From positions 1-42,614 of the forward strand of contig JAQCGO010000019.1 of NCBI GenBank assembly GCA_027618995.1: 42,614 bases of DNA, read 5' to 3'. The notes beneath the pieces were generated by a model. It was not told where the DNA came from. It saw only the letters and a list, made by a program, of their open reading frames with translations, and searched no databases. Shown one piece after another: positions 36,566 through 42,614 of the stretch. The position numbers were made by a program, and so were the translations under genes. Source of the DNA: Pseudomonadota bacterium. Lineage in GTDB: Bacteria; Pseudomonadota; Gammaproteobacteria; Steroidobacterales; Woeseiaceae. Numbering within the stretch: the first letter of the stretch is position 1; each line of letters begins with the position of its first letter.

Positions 36566-37614
36566 CGGCGTTCGCGACGCGAGTGCTGCATTGGTTCGAC
36601 ACGCATGGTCGCAAGGACCTGCCCTGGCAGCGGGACGTCAACCCGTACCGTGTCTGGGTGTCGGAAATCATGCTGCAGCAGACGCAGGTGCAGACCGTGA
36701 TTCCTTACTACGAACGATTCATGCGCACGTTCCCGGATCTTATGAGCCTTGCCGACGCAGACATCGATGCGGTGTTACTACACTGGTCCGGACTTGGTTA
36801 CTACGCACGTGCGCGCAACCTGCATCGTGCGGCGCAGATCATACGTGACGAGTACGCCGCAGAATTTCCGGCGGAGCTTGACGCAGTGCTGGCGTTGCCG
36901 GGCATCGGTCGTTCGACGGCCGGAGCGATACTCGCGCTCGCGAAGCAACAACGACATGCCATTCTCGATGGCAACGTCAAACGCGTATTGGCCCGGCACG
37001 CGGCGATTGCAGGTTGGTCGGGCACGACCGACGTCGCGAACGTGCTGTGGGCGCGCGCGAACGAACTGACACCGCTTGAACGCGTCGCCGAGTACACGCA
37101 GGCGATCATGGACCTGGGTGCAACGCTGTGTACGCGCACGAAGCCCGCGTGCGATGCCTGCCCGGTCGCAGAGGACTGCGTGGCACGACTCAGTGCCAGC
37201 GTCGATCTTTACCCGGGACGCAAGGCGAAGCAGGTAAAGCCGCTACGGCAGACGATCATGGTCATGGCGCTCAGCGACGACAGCGTGTACCTGGAGCGCC
37301 GGCCGCCGGCCGGAATCTGGGGCGGGCTCTGGAGTTTGCCCGAGGTGCAGAACGTTGCTGACTGGTGCATGCAGATCCTGCATGTGGCGCCGGCCGCCAC
37401 CGAGTCACAGGCCGTTCTGCGACACAGCTTCAGTCATTACGATCTCGATATTCAGCCGGTCGTAGTGCGCGTTGTTGCCCGGTCGCGTACAGTGGCCGAC
37501 AATGCGGATGCCACCTGGCATGCGCTTGATGACGAACCGCCGGGCGGAATTGCCGCGCCCGTGCAGCAACTACTGAACACTTTGAAGACGAACCGCCATG
37601 TCACGAACCGTTAA
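36562..37614 (+). CDS. mutY: A/G-specific adenine DNA glycosylase
   Basis: MutY removes adenine mispaired with 8-oxoguanine. The 350-residue protein has [27 protein letters not shown] near residue 15 (catalytic glutamate), the helix-hairpin-helix [12 protein letters not shown] with the catalytic aspartate in [12 protein letters not shown], and the [4Fe-4S] loop [19 protein letters not shown]-terminal NUDT-like domain follows, with [13 protein letters not shown] and the HxFSH-like RHSFSHYDL. The start is GTG 36562 (GTGA overlap with the preceding stop). mutY-yggX linkage is standard in gammaproteobacteria. An intact mutY argues that the C:G to T:A stops elsewhere are not due to loss of this repair enzyme, which guards against transversions. 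Confidence 0.96.
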   Translation: MTAFATRVLHWFDTHGRKDLPWQRDVNPYRVWVSEIMLQQTQVQTVIPYYERFMRTFPDLMSLADADIDAVLLHWSGLGYYARARNLHRAAQIIRDEYAAEFPAELDAVLALPGIGRSTAGAILALAKQQRHAILDGNVKRVLARHAAIAGWSGTTDVANVLWARANELTPLERVAEYTQAIMDLGATLCTRTKPACDACPVAEDCVARLSASVDLYPGRKAKQVKPLRQTIMVMALSDDSVYLERRPPAGIWGGLWSLPEVQNVADWCMQILHVAPAATESQAVLRHSFSHYDLDIQPVVVRVVARSRTVADNADATWHALDDEPPGGIAAPVQQLLNTLKTNRHVTNR

Positions 37615-37867
37615 ATGCGTCCTGCTGGGCGAAGAAGCTGAAGGCCTCGACTACGCTCCGTACCCGGGTCCGCTCGGGCTGCGTATCTATGCGGGCGTTT
37701 CGAAACAGGCATGGAAGCGCTGGGTGGCGCACCAGACGATGCTGATCAATGAATACCGCCTGACGCCGATCGAACCCGACGCCCGCCGCTTTCTCGAAAC
37801 AGAGATGGAGAAATTCTTCTTCGGCGAAGGCTCCGCCGCCCCCAAGGAATACGTCCCCCCGACGTAG
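37598..37867 (+). CDS. yggX: Probable Fe(2+)-trafficking protein YggX
   Basis: An 89-residue YggX protein, beginning [27 protein letters not shown] with the conserved cysteine at position 7. [20 protein letters not shown] follows, and then EMEKFFFG. In enterobacteria it protects iron-sulphur enzymes, and it is encoded beside mutY, an iron-sulphur enzyme. It overlaps mutY by 17 bases. Its TAG stop (37865-37867) is inside the head GTAGGAGG of a REP repeat. Confidence 0.94.
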   Translation: MSRTVKCVLLGEEAEGLDYAPYPGPLGLRIYAGVSKQAWKRWVAHQTMLINEYRLTPIEPDARRFLETEMEKFFFGEGSAAPKEYVPPT

Positions 37868-37886
37868 GAGGCCGCCATGCGGGCGA
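37864..37886 (+). repeat. REP repeat supplying the yggX stop codon
   Basis: A full REP unit (head GTAGGAGG, stem CCGC-CAT-GCGG, tail GCGA). Bases 2-4 of the unit are the yggX stop codon. Confidence 0.88.
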
Positions 37887-37888
37887 CT

Positions 37889-37909
37889 GAAAAGGGTCTG
37901 ACCCTTTTC
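37889..37909. repeat. Palindrome AAAGGGTCTGACCCTTT, copy 2
   Basis: The 17-base palindrome at 37891-37907 is extended to 10+1+10 by flanking GA/TC bases. It lies between convergent yggX and coaX, directly after a REP unit, and could terminate transcription from both sides (the arms end in T runs on each strand). Confidence 0.75.
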
Positions 37910-37917
37910 AGGTGTGG

Positions 37918-38670
37918 CTATTCCAGGATACGGGCGAGACCCTCGAGCACCAGCTGCGGCCGAAAATGCGCCTCTTCATCCAGCGCGCTCTGTATACGCA
38001 GAGCATCACCCCCGGTAAGTATCACGGTTGGTTTAAAACCCTTCTGCCGCATTGCCCGTAGTGCCCGTGCCACGGCACCGGCTGCTGCGCCGCTAACGCC
38101 GCTTGCAATAGCCGCGGCCGTCGATCCTGCAAAAATTTTGCCGTTCGTAGCCGTGTTCAATTGTCGTGTGCCAAGGTTCGGGAGGTCGCCCGTGTTTTTC
38201 GCCAGCGCGCTTGCCATCAATTGCAGGCCCGGCAAAATCTGGCCGCCCAGATGTTGCCCGTCGTCATCCAGGGCATCGATGGTTATTGCTGTACCGGCAT
38301 CAACCACCAGGCAAGAAGAAGCACACCAGGCACGCGCACCGATCATCGCGACCCACCGGTCCGCACCGAGTCGCTGCGGCTGACGATAACCATTCGTAAC
38401 ACCAAACGCCTTTGCAACAGGTTGCACAAATTGCACATCGAGCCCGCAGTGCGAACGAATGAATGCGGCCAGGTCGGTAGCGAACGTTTTGCCGGCGACA
38501 TTACAGGCGATCACCGCGTCGACGTTGCGCGGCAGCTTGCGTGCCAGCGTCGATAGCCCTTGCTCTCGAATCGCGCTCTGCGTGACATGCCCGGTGCGGC
38601 GCATCGCCGCACTATCGAGCACGCCCCATTTCAGGCGCGAGTTGCCGACATCCAGAAGCAACGCTTTCAT
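37918..38670 (-). CDS. coaX: Type III pantothenate kinase
   Basis: CoaX phosphorylates pantothenate, the first step of CoA synthesis from vitamin B5. The 250-residue protein of the ASKHA fold has LLLDVGNSRLKWG at the start (phosphate 1 motif), DRWVAMIGARAW, VVDAGTAITIDALDD (phosphate 2) and GGQILPGLQLM, then GGDALRI. Its ATG overlaps the panC stop by four bases, so panB, panC and coaX are one pantothenate-to-CoA unit. Intact in all motifs. Confidence 0.94.
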   Translation of the reverse strand: MKALLLDVGNSRLKWGVLDSAAMRRTGHVTQSAIREQGLSTLARKLPRNVDAVIACNVAGKTFATDLAAFIRSHCGLDVQFVQPVAKAFGVTNGYRQPQRLGADRWVAMIGARAWCASSCLVVDAGTAITIDALDDDGQHLGGQILPGLQLMASALAKNTGDLPNLGTRQLNTATNGKIFAGSTAAAIASGVSGAAAGAVARALRAMRQKGFKPTVILTGGDALRIQSALDEEAHFRPQLVLEGLARILE

Positions 38671-39518
38671 TGCGCCGCGACAAGAACATTGTCAATGAGC
38701 CGCACGGTACCGACGCGCGTGGCGGCAAGCACCACTAACTCCGTGCAATTCGATCGCGGCAAAGCGAGATCCGCGGCCCGGCGTATTTCGAAATACTCTG
38801 GTGCCTGTCGCGCTTCCGTCAACGTCTCCATGCCGCTTGCTGCCAGTTTCCCGAAGTCGCGATTTCCTGCCGCGATTTCACTGGCCGTACCCCGCAAGGT
38901 TTCGTAAAGCCGCGCGGCAATCTCGCCCTCCTTACTATTGAGAAAGGCATTGCGCGAACTCATGGCCAGGCCACCTGGCTCGCGGACGACAGGCCCGACC
39001 ACTATCTCGACCGGCAGGCCAAGATCGTCAACCATGCGCCGAATAACCAGCTGTTGCTGATAGTCCTTTTGTCCAAATACAGCAAGATCGGGCTGCAGTA
39101 GCGCGAAAAATCGCATGATAGCAGAAGTAACGCCGTCGAAATGACCCGGCCTGCCGGTACCACAAAGGCTATCGGTCAATCCAGGTACAGAAACGCGCGT
39201 TGCCGCGTCAATGCCGAACGGGTAGACGGTAGCGACATCAGGTGCAAACAGCAGGTCGATGCCTGCGGCACGCAGTTTGGCCGCGTCCTGTTCGGGCGTT
39301 CGGGGGTAGGTTGCGAAATCCTCGCCCCTGCCGAACTGCGTCGGGTTGACAAAAAGGGTAACGACGACCCGATCGGCATGGCTCTTTGCGATGCGCACCA
39401 GGCTGATGTGTCCGTCGTGCAAATTGCCCATCGTCGGCACGACGGCAATACGCTCACCAGCGCCGCGCCACGCCGACAATTTTTGCCGCAATTCCGGTCT
39501 TGTCTGTATCGTTTGCAC
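38667..39518 (-). CDS. panC: Pantothenate synthetase
   Basis: PanC joins pantoate and beta-alanine with ATP. Starting at GTG 39518 the protein has 283 residues, the same as E. coli PanC. Motifs: VPTMGNLHDGHISLV (HxGH signature), TLFVNPTQFGRGED, GHFDGV, FGQKDYQQQLVIRRMV and AMSSRN (KMSKS-like). The reading frame runs upstream to 39590, but that extension would overlap panB and has no family similarity. A GGAG lies 13-16 bases upstream, which is longer than ideal. Confidence 0.93.
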   Translation of the reverse strand: MQTIQTRPELRQKLSAWRGAGERIAVVPTMGNLHDGHISLVRIAKSHADRVVVTLFVNPTQFGRGEDFATYPRTPEQDAAKLRAAGIDLLFAPDVATVYPFGIDAATRVSVPGLTDSLCGTGRPGHFDGVTSAIMRFFALLQPDLAVFGQKDYQQQLVIRRMVDDLGLPVEIVVGPVVREPGGLAMSSRNAFLNSKEGEIAARLYETLRGTASEIAAGNRDFGKLAASGMETLTEARQAPEYFEIRRAADLALPRSNCTELVVLAATRVGTVRLIDNVLVAAQ

Positions 39519-39555
39519 GCCGCTACTGTTTCTCCGCAGGAAATGCTTTTCCGGA

Positions 39556-40359
39556 TCAGGAAAAGCAATGTTCGGGCGCCGGGTACTCACGGCCCTTTAC
39601 AGCCGCCACGTATGCCTGAAGTGCGGCGAGCGGCGAATCGTGACCCCGCTGAAAATTGCGTACGAATTTCGGCGTGCGGCCCTGCGTAATATTCAGCATG
39701 TCGTACAGCACCAGGATCTGGCCGTCGACATGCGGGCCGGCACCAATGCCTATGACGGGCACGTCAAGTACACCCGATATTGATTTTCCGATTTCATTCG
39801 GCACGCACTCGATCAACACAATGTCCGCACCCGCGTTTTGCAGCTGCACTGCAGACTCGACCAGTTGCAACGCGTCATCGGGATCCCTGCCTCGCACCTT
39901 GAAGCCACCGATCTTGTGCACCGACTGCGGCTTGAGGCCAATATGCGCACAAACCGGAATGTCATGCTTCGCCAGATGCTCAACGATGCCGACCTGGCCG
40001 GCACCGCCCTCGAGCTTGATCATCTTCGCCGCGCCCTCTTGCATGAGTCGCACCGAGTTTTGCAAGGCCTGCGCAGGCGTGGCGTAGCTCATGAACGGCA
40101 TGTCAGCAACCAGGAACGCGTGGCGCAGGCCGCGGGCGACGGCGCGCGAATGGTAAATGATATCGTCGACGGTCACGGGCACCGTCGTCGTGTGGCCCTG
40201 CACCACCATGCCCAGCGAGTCGCCGACGAGCACGACATCGGTTCCCGCGGCATCGACCAATGCGGCATAGCTAGCGTCGTACGCGGTCAGGCACGCGATC
40301 GCCTCCCTGTCCTGCTTCATCCTGCGCAGGGTCGAGATGTTGACCGGTGGGTCTGTCAT
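39556..40359 (-). CDS. panB: 3-methyl-2-oxobutanoate hydroxymethyltransferase
   Basis: PanB makes ketopantoate from ketoisovalerate and methylenetetrahydrofolate. With the ATG at 40359 it has 267 residues (E. coli has 264). It shows LTAYDASYAALVD, VGDSLGMVVQGHTTTVPVT (metal-binding aspartate), ADMPFMSY, MIKLEGG, GLKPQSVHKIGGFKVRG and the catalytic glutamate in LIECVPNE, then GIGAGPHVDGQ. ATGs at 40386 and a TTG at 40404 are also in frame; the shorter form fits the family best. It is the first gene of panB-panC-coaX. Confidence 0.94.
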   Translation of the reverse strand: MTDPPVNISTLRRMKQDREAIACLTAYDASYAALVDAAGTDVVLVGDSLGMVVQGHTTTVPVTVDDIIYHSRAVARGLRHAFLVADMPFMSYATPAQALQNSVRLMQEGAAKMIKLEGGAGQVGIVEHLAKHDIPVCAHIGLKPQSVHKIGGFKVRGRDPDDALQLVESAVQLQNAGADIVLIECVPNEIGKSISGVLDVPVIGIGAGPHVDGQILVLYDMLNITQGRTPKFVRNFQRGHDSPLAALQAYVAAVKGREYPAPEHCFS

Positions 40360-40428
40360 GCCGCGTTGTTCGAGTTGTGTATACATCGCGGCCCAGTCTA
40401 GCAAGACTTGGCGGGGTCCAGATAAATG

Positions 40429-40896
40429 TTAGCGGACCCGGAGCGGAAGCTCCGTCGACTTCTGCACCGTGCGAATCGCTACACTCGAGTTAACTCGCGC
40501 AACGCCAGGCAGGCGCGTCAGCGCGTCCTTGTGGATGCGCTCGAAGTCGGCCATGTTCGCCACGACCACGCGCAGCAGGTAGTCGAACTCACCCGTCATC
40601 AGGTAACACTCCATCACCTCGGGGATGTCTTTCACCGCTTCCTCGAATGCCGCCAGCTCACTTTGCTCTTCGCGTTGCAGGCCGATGTGCACGAATACGT
40701 TGCCCGAAAGGCCGGCCTTGGACTGGTTCAGTAACGCCGCGTAGCGATCGATATAGCCTTCGTCTTCGAGCGCGCGTACGCGTCGCAGGCACGCCGACTC
40801 CGAAAGACTGACCTTGGATGCGAGCTGCACGTTGCTGATGCGCCCATCCTTCTGCAGGGCATCCAGAATGATCCTGTCAAATCGGTCAAGTGCCAT
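40429..40896 (-). CDS. Lrp/AsnC family transcriptional regulator
   Basis: A 155-residue feast/famine regulator. The N-terminal helix-turn-helix reads DRIILDALQKDGRISNVQLASKV followed by the recognition helix SESACLRRVRALE. The RAM ligand domain (about residues 65-145) contains MECYLMTGEFDYLLRVVV. The ATG at 40896 is preceded by AGAAGGA at a suitable distance (40904-40910). It is divergent from alanine dehydrogenase, so it is very probably the amino-acid-responsive regulator of ald, and it may repress itself through the site described next. Confidence 0.93.
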   Translation of the reverse strand: MALDRFDRIILDALQKDGRISNVQLASKVSLSESACLRRVRALEDEGYIDRYAALLNQSKAGLSGNVFVHIGLQREEQSELAAFEEAVKDIPEVMECYLMTGEFDYLLRVVVANMADFERIHKDALTRLPGVARVNSSVAIRTVQKSTELPLRVR

Positions 40897-40929
40897 AGAA
40901 TTATCCTTCTCAAAAAGTCAGAAAAGAAG

Positions 40930-40961
40930 CAGATTATTGCGCTAAATGAACAAAAGATCAA
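40930..40961 (-). promoter_or_regulatory. Promoter of the Lrp-type regulator with an overlapping Lrp-like box
   Basis: On the minus strand TTGATC (40956-40961) and AATAAT (40933-40938) are separated by exactly 17 bases, a good sigma-70 promoter. CAGATTATTGCGCTA at 40930-40944 matches the E. coli Lrp consensus YAGHAWATTWTDCTR at 12 of 15 positions and covers the -10 element, as expected for autorepression. The 139-base ald/lrp gap is also clearly richer in A+T than its surroundings. Confidence 0.6.
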
Positions 40962-41035
40962 AAAAATAGCAAGCTAATGGCTCCTTGGGCACGGTATCGT
41001 GTCGCCAGAAAATTGTCCGGCTAAGGAGCAGGCAC

Positions 41036-42157
41036 ATGAAAATCGGGGTACCCAAGGAAATCAAAACACTGGAATTTCGCGTCGGCATGACGCCCTCCGG
41101 TGTCGGTGAACTCGTGCACGATGGCCACGATGTATTCGTAGAGACGAATGCGGGCCTTGGCATCGGCATGACGGACGCCGATTACAAGCAGGCCGGTGCC
41201 ACTGTCCTCAAGACGGCGAAGGAAGTCTTCAACGTCGCCGACATGATTGTGAAGGTCAAGGAGCCGCAGCTGCAGGAATACGCGATGCTGCGCCCCGATC
41301 AGGTGTTGTTCACCTATCTGCATCTCGCTGCCGATCGCTCGCAGACCGAAGCGCTGCTGAAGTCGGGCACTACGGCAATCGCCTACGAAACCGTAACCGC
41401 GGCGGATCGCTCGCTGCCCCTGCTCGTACCAATGTCGGAAGTCGCGGGTCGCCTCTCGATTCAGTGCGGCGCCTTCGCATTGCAAAAAGCGAACGGCGGT
41501 CGCGGTGTACTGCTCGGTGGCGTGCCTGGCGTTGAACCGGCCAAGGTTGTTGTCATCGGTGGCGGTGTGTCGGGCTCGCACGCAGCGGACATGGCCGTTG
41601 GCTTGGGTGCCGACGTCACCATTCTTGATCGCTCATTGCCGCGCCTGCGTCAGATTGATGAGACCTGGGGCGGACGCGTGCACACCGTGTACTCGACCAA
41701 GCACGCAATCGAGAAGCACGTCACGGAAGCTGATCTCGTCATCGGTGCCGTGCTTGTCGCCGGCGCTGCCGCGCCGAAACTCGTCAGCGCCGCGATGGTG
41801 AAGAAGATGCACGAGGGCGCAGTTATGGTGGATATCTCGATCGACCAGGGCGGCTGTTTCGAAACCAGTCGGCCGACGACACACGCGGACCCGACCTATG
41901 TCGTGGACGGCGTTGTGCACTATTGCGTCACCAACATGCCGGGCGCCGTGCCACGCACGAGCACCTTCGCTCTAACCAATGCGACCTTGCCGTTCGTCAA
42001 GGCGCTGGCGAATCTCGGCTGGCGCGAAGCGCTGATTCGCGACCCGCATCTCGCGAATGGGCTGAACATCCACGACGGCCGGGTGATTTACCAGGCCGTC
42101 GCGACCGAACTCGGCTTCGAGCATCGGCCGGCTGATGACGTTTTGCGAGCGGCCTAA
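41036..42157 (+). CDS. ald: Alanine dehydrogenase
   Basis: Ald interconverts alanine and pyruvate plus ammonia with NAD. The 373-residue protein shows [20 protein letters not shown] (substrate arginine), the catalytic lysine in VKVKEPQ, the catalytic histidine in TYLHLAAD, the Rossmann motif [19 protein letters not shown] near residue 170, and [20 protein letters not shown] near residue 267 with the NAD-site aspartate. ATG 41036 has AAGGAG seven bases upstream (41023-41028). Its TAA overlaps the complementary TAG of the convergent cytochrome gene. Induction by alanine through the divergent Lrp-type regulator is likely. Confidence 0.96.
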   Translation: MKIGVPKEIKTLEFRVGMTPSGVGELVHDGHDVFVETNAGLGIGMTDADYKQAGATVLKTAKEVFNVADMIVKVKEPQLQEYAMLRPDQVLFTYLHLAADRSQTEALLKSGTTAIAYETVTAADRSLPLLVPMSEVAGRLSIQCGAFALQKANGGRGVLLGGVPGVEPAKVVVIGGGVSGSHAADMAVGLGADVTILDRSLPRLRQIDETWGGRVHTVYSTKHAIEKHVTEADLVIGAVLVAGAAAPKLVSAAMVKKMHEGAVMVDISIDQGGCFETSRPTTHADPTYVVDGVVHYCVTNMPGAVPRTSTFALTNATLPFVKALANLGWREALIRDPHLANGLNIHDGRVIYQAVATELGFEHRPADDVLRAA

Positions 42158-42614
42158 CCCCGCGTCATACGCCTGAGCACGTCGTCCTTTTTCACGAAGT
42201 GGTGAAAAAGGGCGGCGAGCGTATGCGCGCCGACCAGCGCGGCGATAACGATCCAGCCAATTGCATGCAGCTCTTCGAAGAGTTCGTGCTGCGCCTCATT
42301 TTCTGCAAGCAGCGGACCGAACTCGAACAGGCCAAAGAATGAAATCGGCCGTTGCCCGGACAAGAGTATGCCCATCGACAGCTGAAAGAAGATCGCCGCG
42401 TACAAGCCCCAGTGCACGAGTCTTGCCGCGAGGCTTTGCCAGCCCGGTGTGCCGGCAGGATCGGCGGGCGCATCGTTGCCGAATCTCCACAACAGGCGAA
42501 CGGTCATCAGCAACAGCAAGAGCAGGCCTATCGACTTGTGTATGAAAGTAATCTGTAATTCAGGAATCGATATGACGCGAAGTTTTTCGACAAGGGCGAT
42601 CCACGCGGGCGAAG
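42154..42614 (-). CDS. Cytochrome b561 family protein, partial
   Basis: The C-terminal 152 residues of a di-haem b561-type membrane protein; the 5' end is cut off by the window edge. The frame is open from 42614: PELQITFIHKSIGLLLLLLMTVRLLWRF is a membrane helix with a histidine, ARLVHWGLYAAIFFQLSMGILLSG is the next helix with a haem-ligand histidine, and HAIGWIVIAALVGAHTLAALFHHFVKKDDVLRRM is the last helix with two more. This is the usual C-terminal half of a prokaryotic cytochrome b561 (about 180 residues). It moves electrons from quinol or a periplasmic partner. Its TAG overlaps the ald TAA on the opposite strand. Confidence 0.88.
   Translation of the reverse strand, partial: SPAWIALVEKLRVISIPELQITFIHKSIGLLLLLLMTVRLLWRFGNDAPADPAGTPGWQSLAARLVHWGLYAAIFFQLSMGILLSGQRPISFFGLFEFGPLLAENEAQHELFEELHAIGWIVIAALVGAHTLAALFHHFVKKDDVLRRMTRG

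Noticed and set aside
37128..37167. Possible defect in mutY
   Set aside because: The four iron-sulphur cysteines and all catalytic residues are present and in frame, so mutY is intact.
42186..42211. Perfect 10-base inverted repeat CCTTTTTCAC / GTGAAAAAGG downstream of ald
   Set aside because: It lies inside the cytochrome b561 coding sequence (HHFVKKDD region) and has no T tract on either strand, so a terminator is not supported.
1..42614. CRISPR array, phage genes or a defence system
   Set aside because: No regularly spaced repeats with unique spacers and no phage or restriction genes were seen. The short repeats belong to the REP and palindrome families.

Overview
The window is a gene-dense stretch (estimated by eye at nearly 60% G+C) of a gammaproteobacterial chromosome. 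Lineage evidence is the aroK-aroB order, the divergent tesA / ybbA-ybbP pair, UPF0260 (YcgN), YggX, YajQ and MutY. Closest lineage is inference only; a marine or sediment group such as Woeseiales or a relative of Chromatiales/Xanthomonadales would fit. No rRNA, tRNA or CRISPR was seen, and no gene-free stretch exceeds about 140 bases.

Layout: (1) 1-4840, a possible IS21-type element end, then a forward operon aroK-aroB-dGTPase-pyrF-hemE. (2) 4797-8283, a reverse operon tesA-fadD-MFS transporter. (3) 8282-14933, a forward operon ybbA-ybbP-AsmA-like gene whose first start codon overlaps that of tesA. (4) 14893-17976, a decayed patch with an MscS remnant, a DUF4136 lipoprotein, a 2-hydroxyacid dehydrogenase, ycgN and a broken nitroreductase. 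(5) 18087-21332, reverse yajQ-ppc. (6) 21432-24495, a ribonucleotide-reductase-like protein of unknown role and an SLC13-type transporter. (7) 24566-31063, a complete seven-gene trp operon, E-G-D-C-F-B-A, behind a leader peptide and attenuator. (8) 31076-33989, a DUF2007 protein, then a broken GGDEF/EAL gene and a broken DUF4097 gene that face each other across a truncation junction. (9) 34051-37867, AsmA, an SRPBCC protein, mutY and yggX. (10) 37918-40359, reverse panB-panC-coaX (pantothenate to CoA). (11) 40429-42614, a divergent Lrp/ald pair and a partial cytochrome b561.

The genes join up: aroK/aroB feed chorismate to the trp operon, ppc supplies oxaloacetate, and pyrF, hemE and panBC/coaX cover pyrimidine, haem and CoA. 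All of these biosynthetic genes look intact.

Two patterns stand out. First, seven accessory genes (MFS, AsmA-like, MscS, DUF4136, nitroreductase, GGDEF/EAL, DUF4097) carry in-frame stops, frameshifts or truncations, and all four premature stops can be explained by C:G to T:A transitions. This looks like early gene decay, although assembly error cannot be excluded from sequence alone. Second, a small REP/REPIN-like repeat family (core GGGAGGCGGCCATGCCGGC and variants with compensating stem changes) is scattered through the window. It lies inside the pyrF reading frame, exactly at stop codons, and in the patch of decayed genes.
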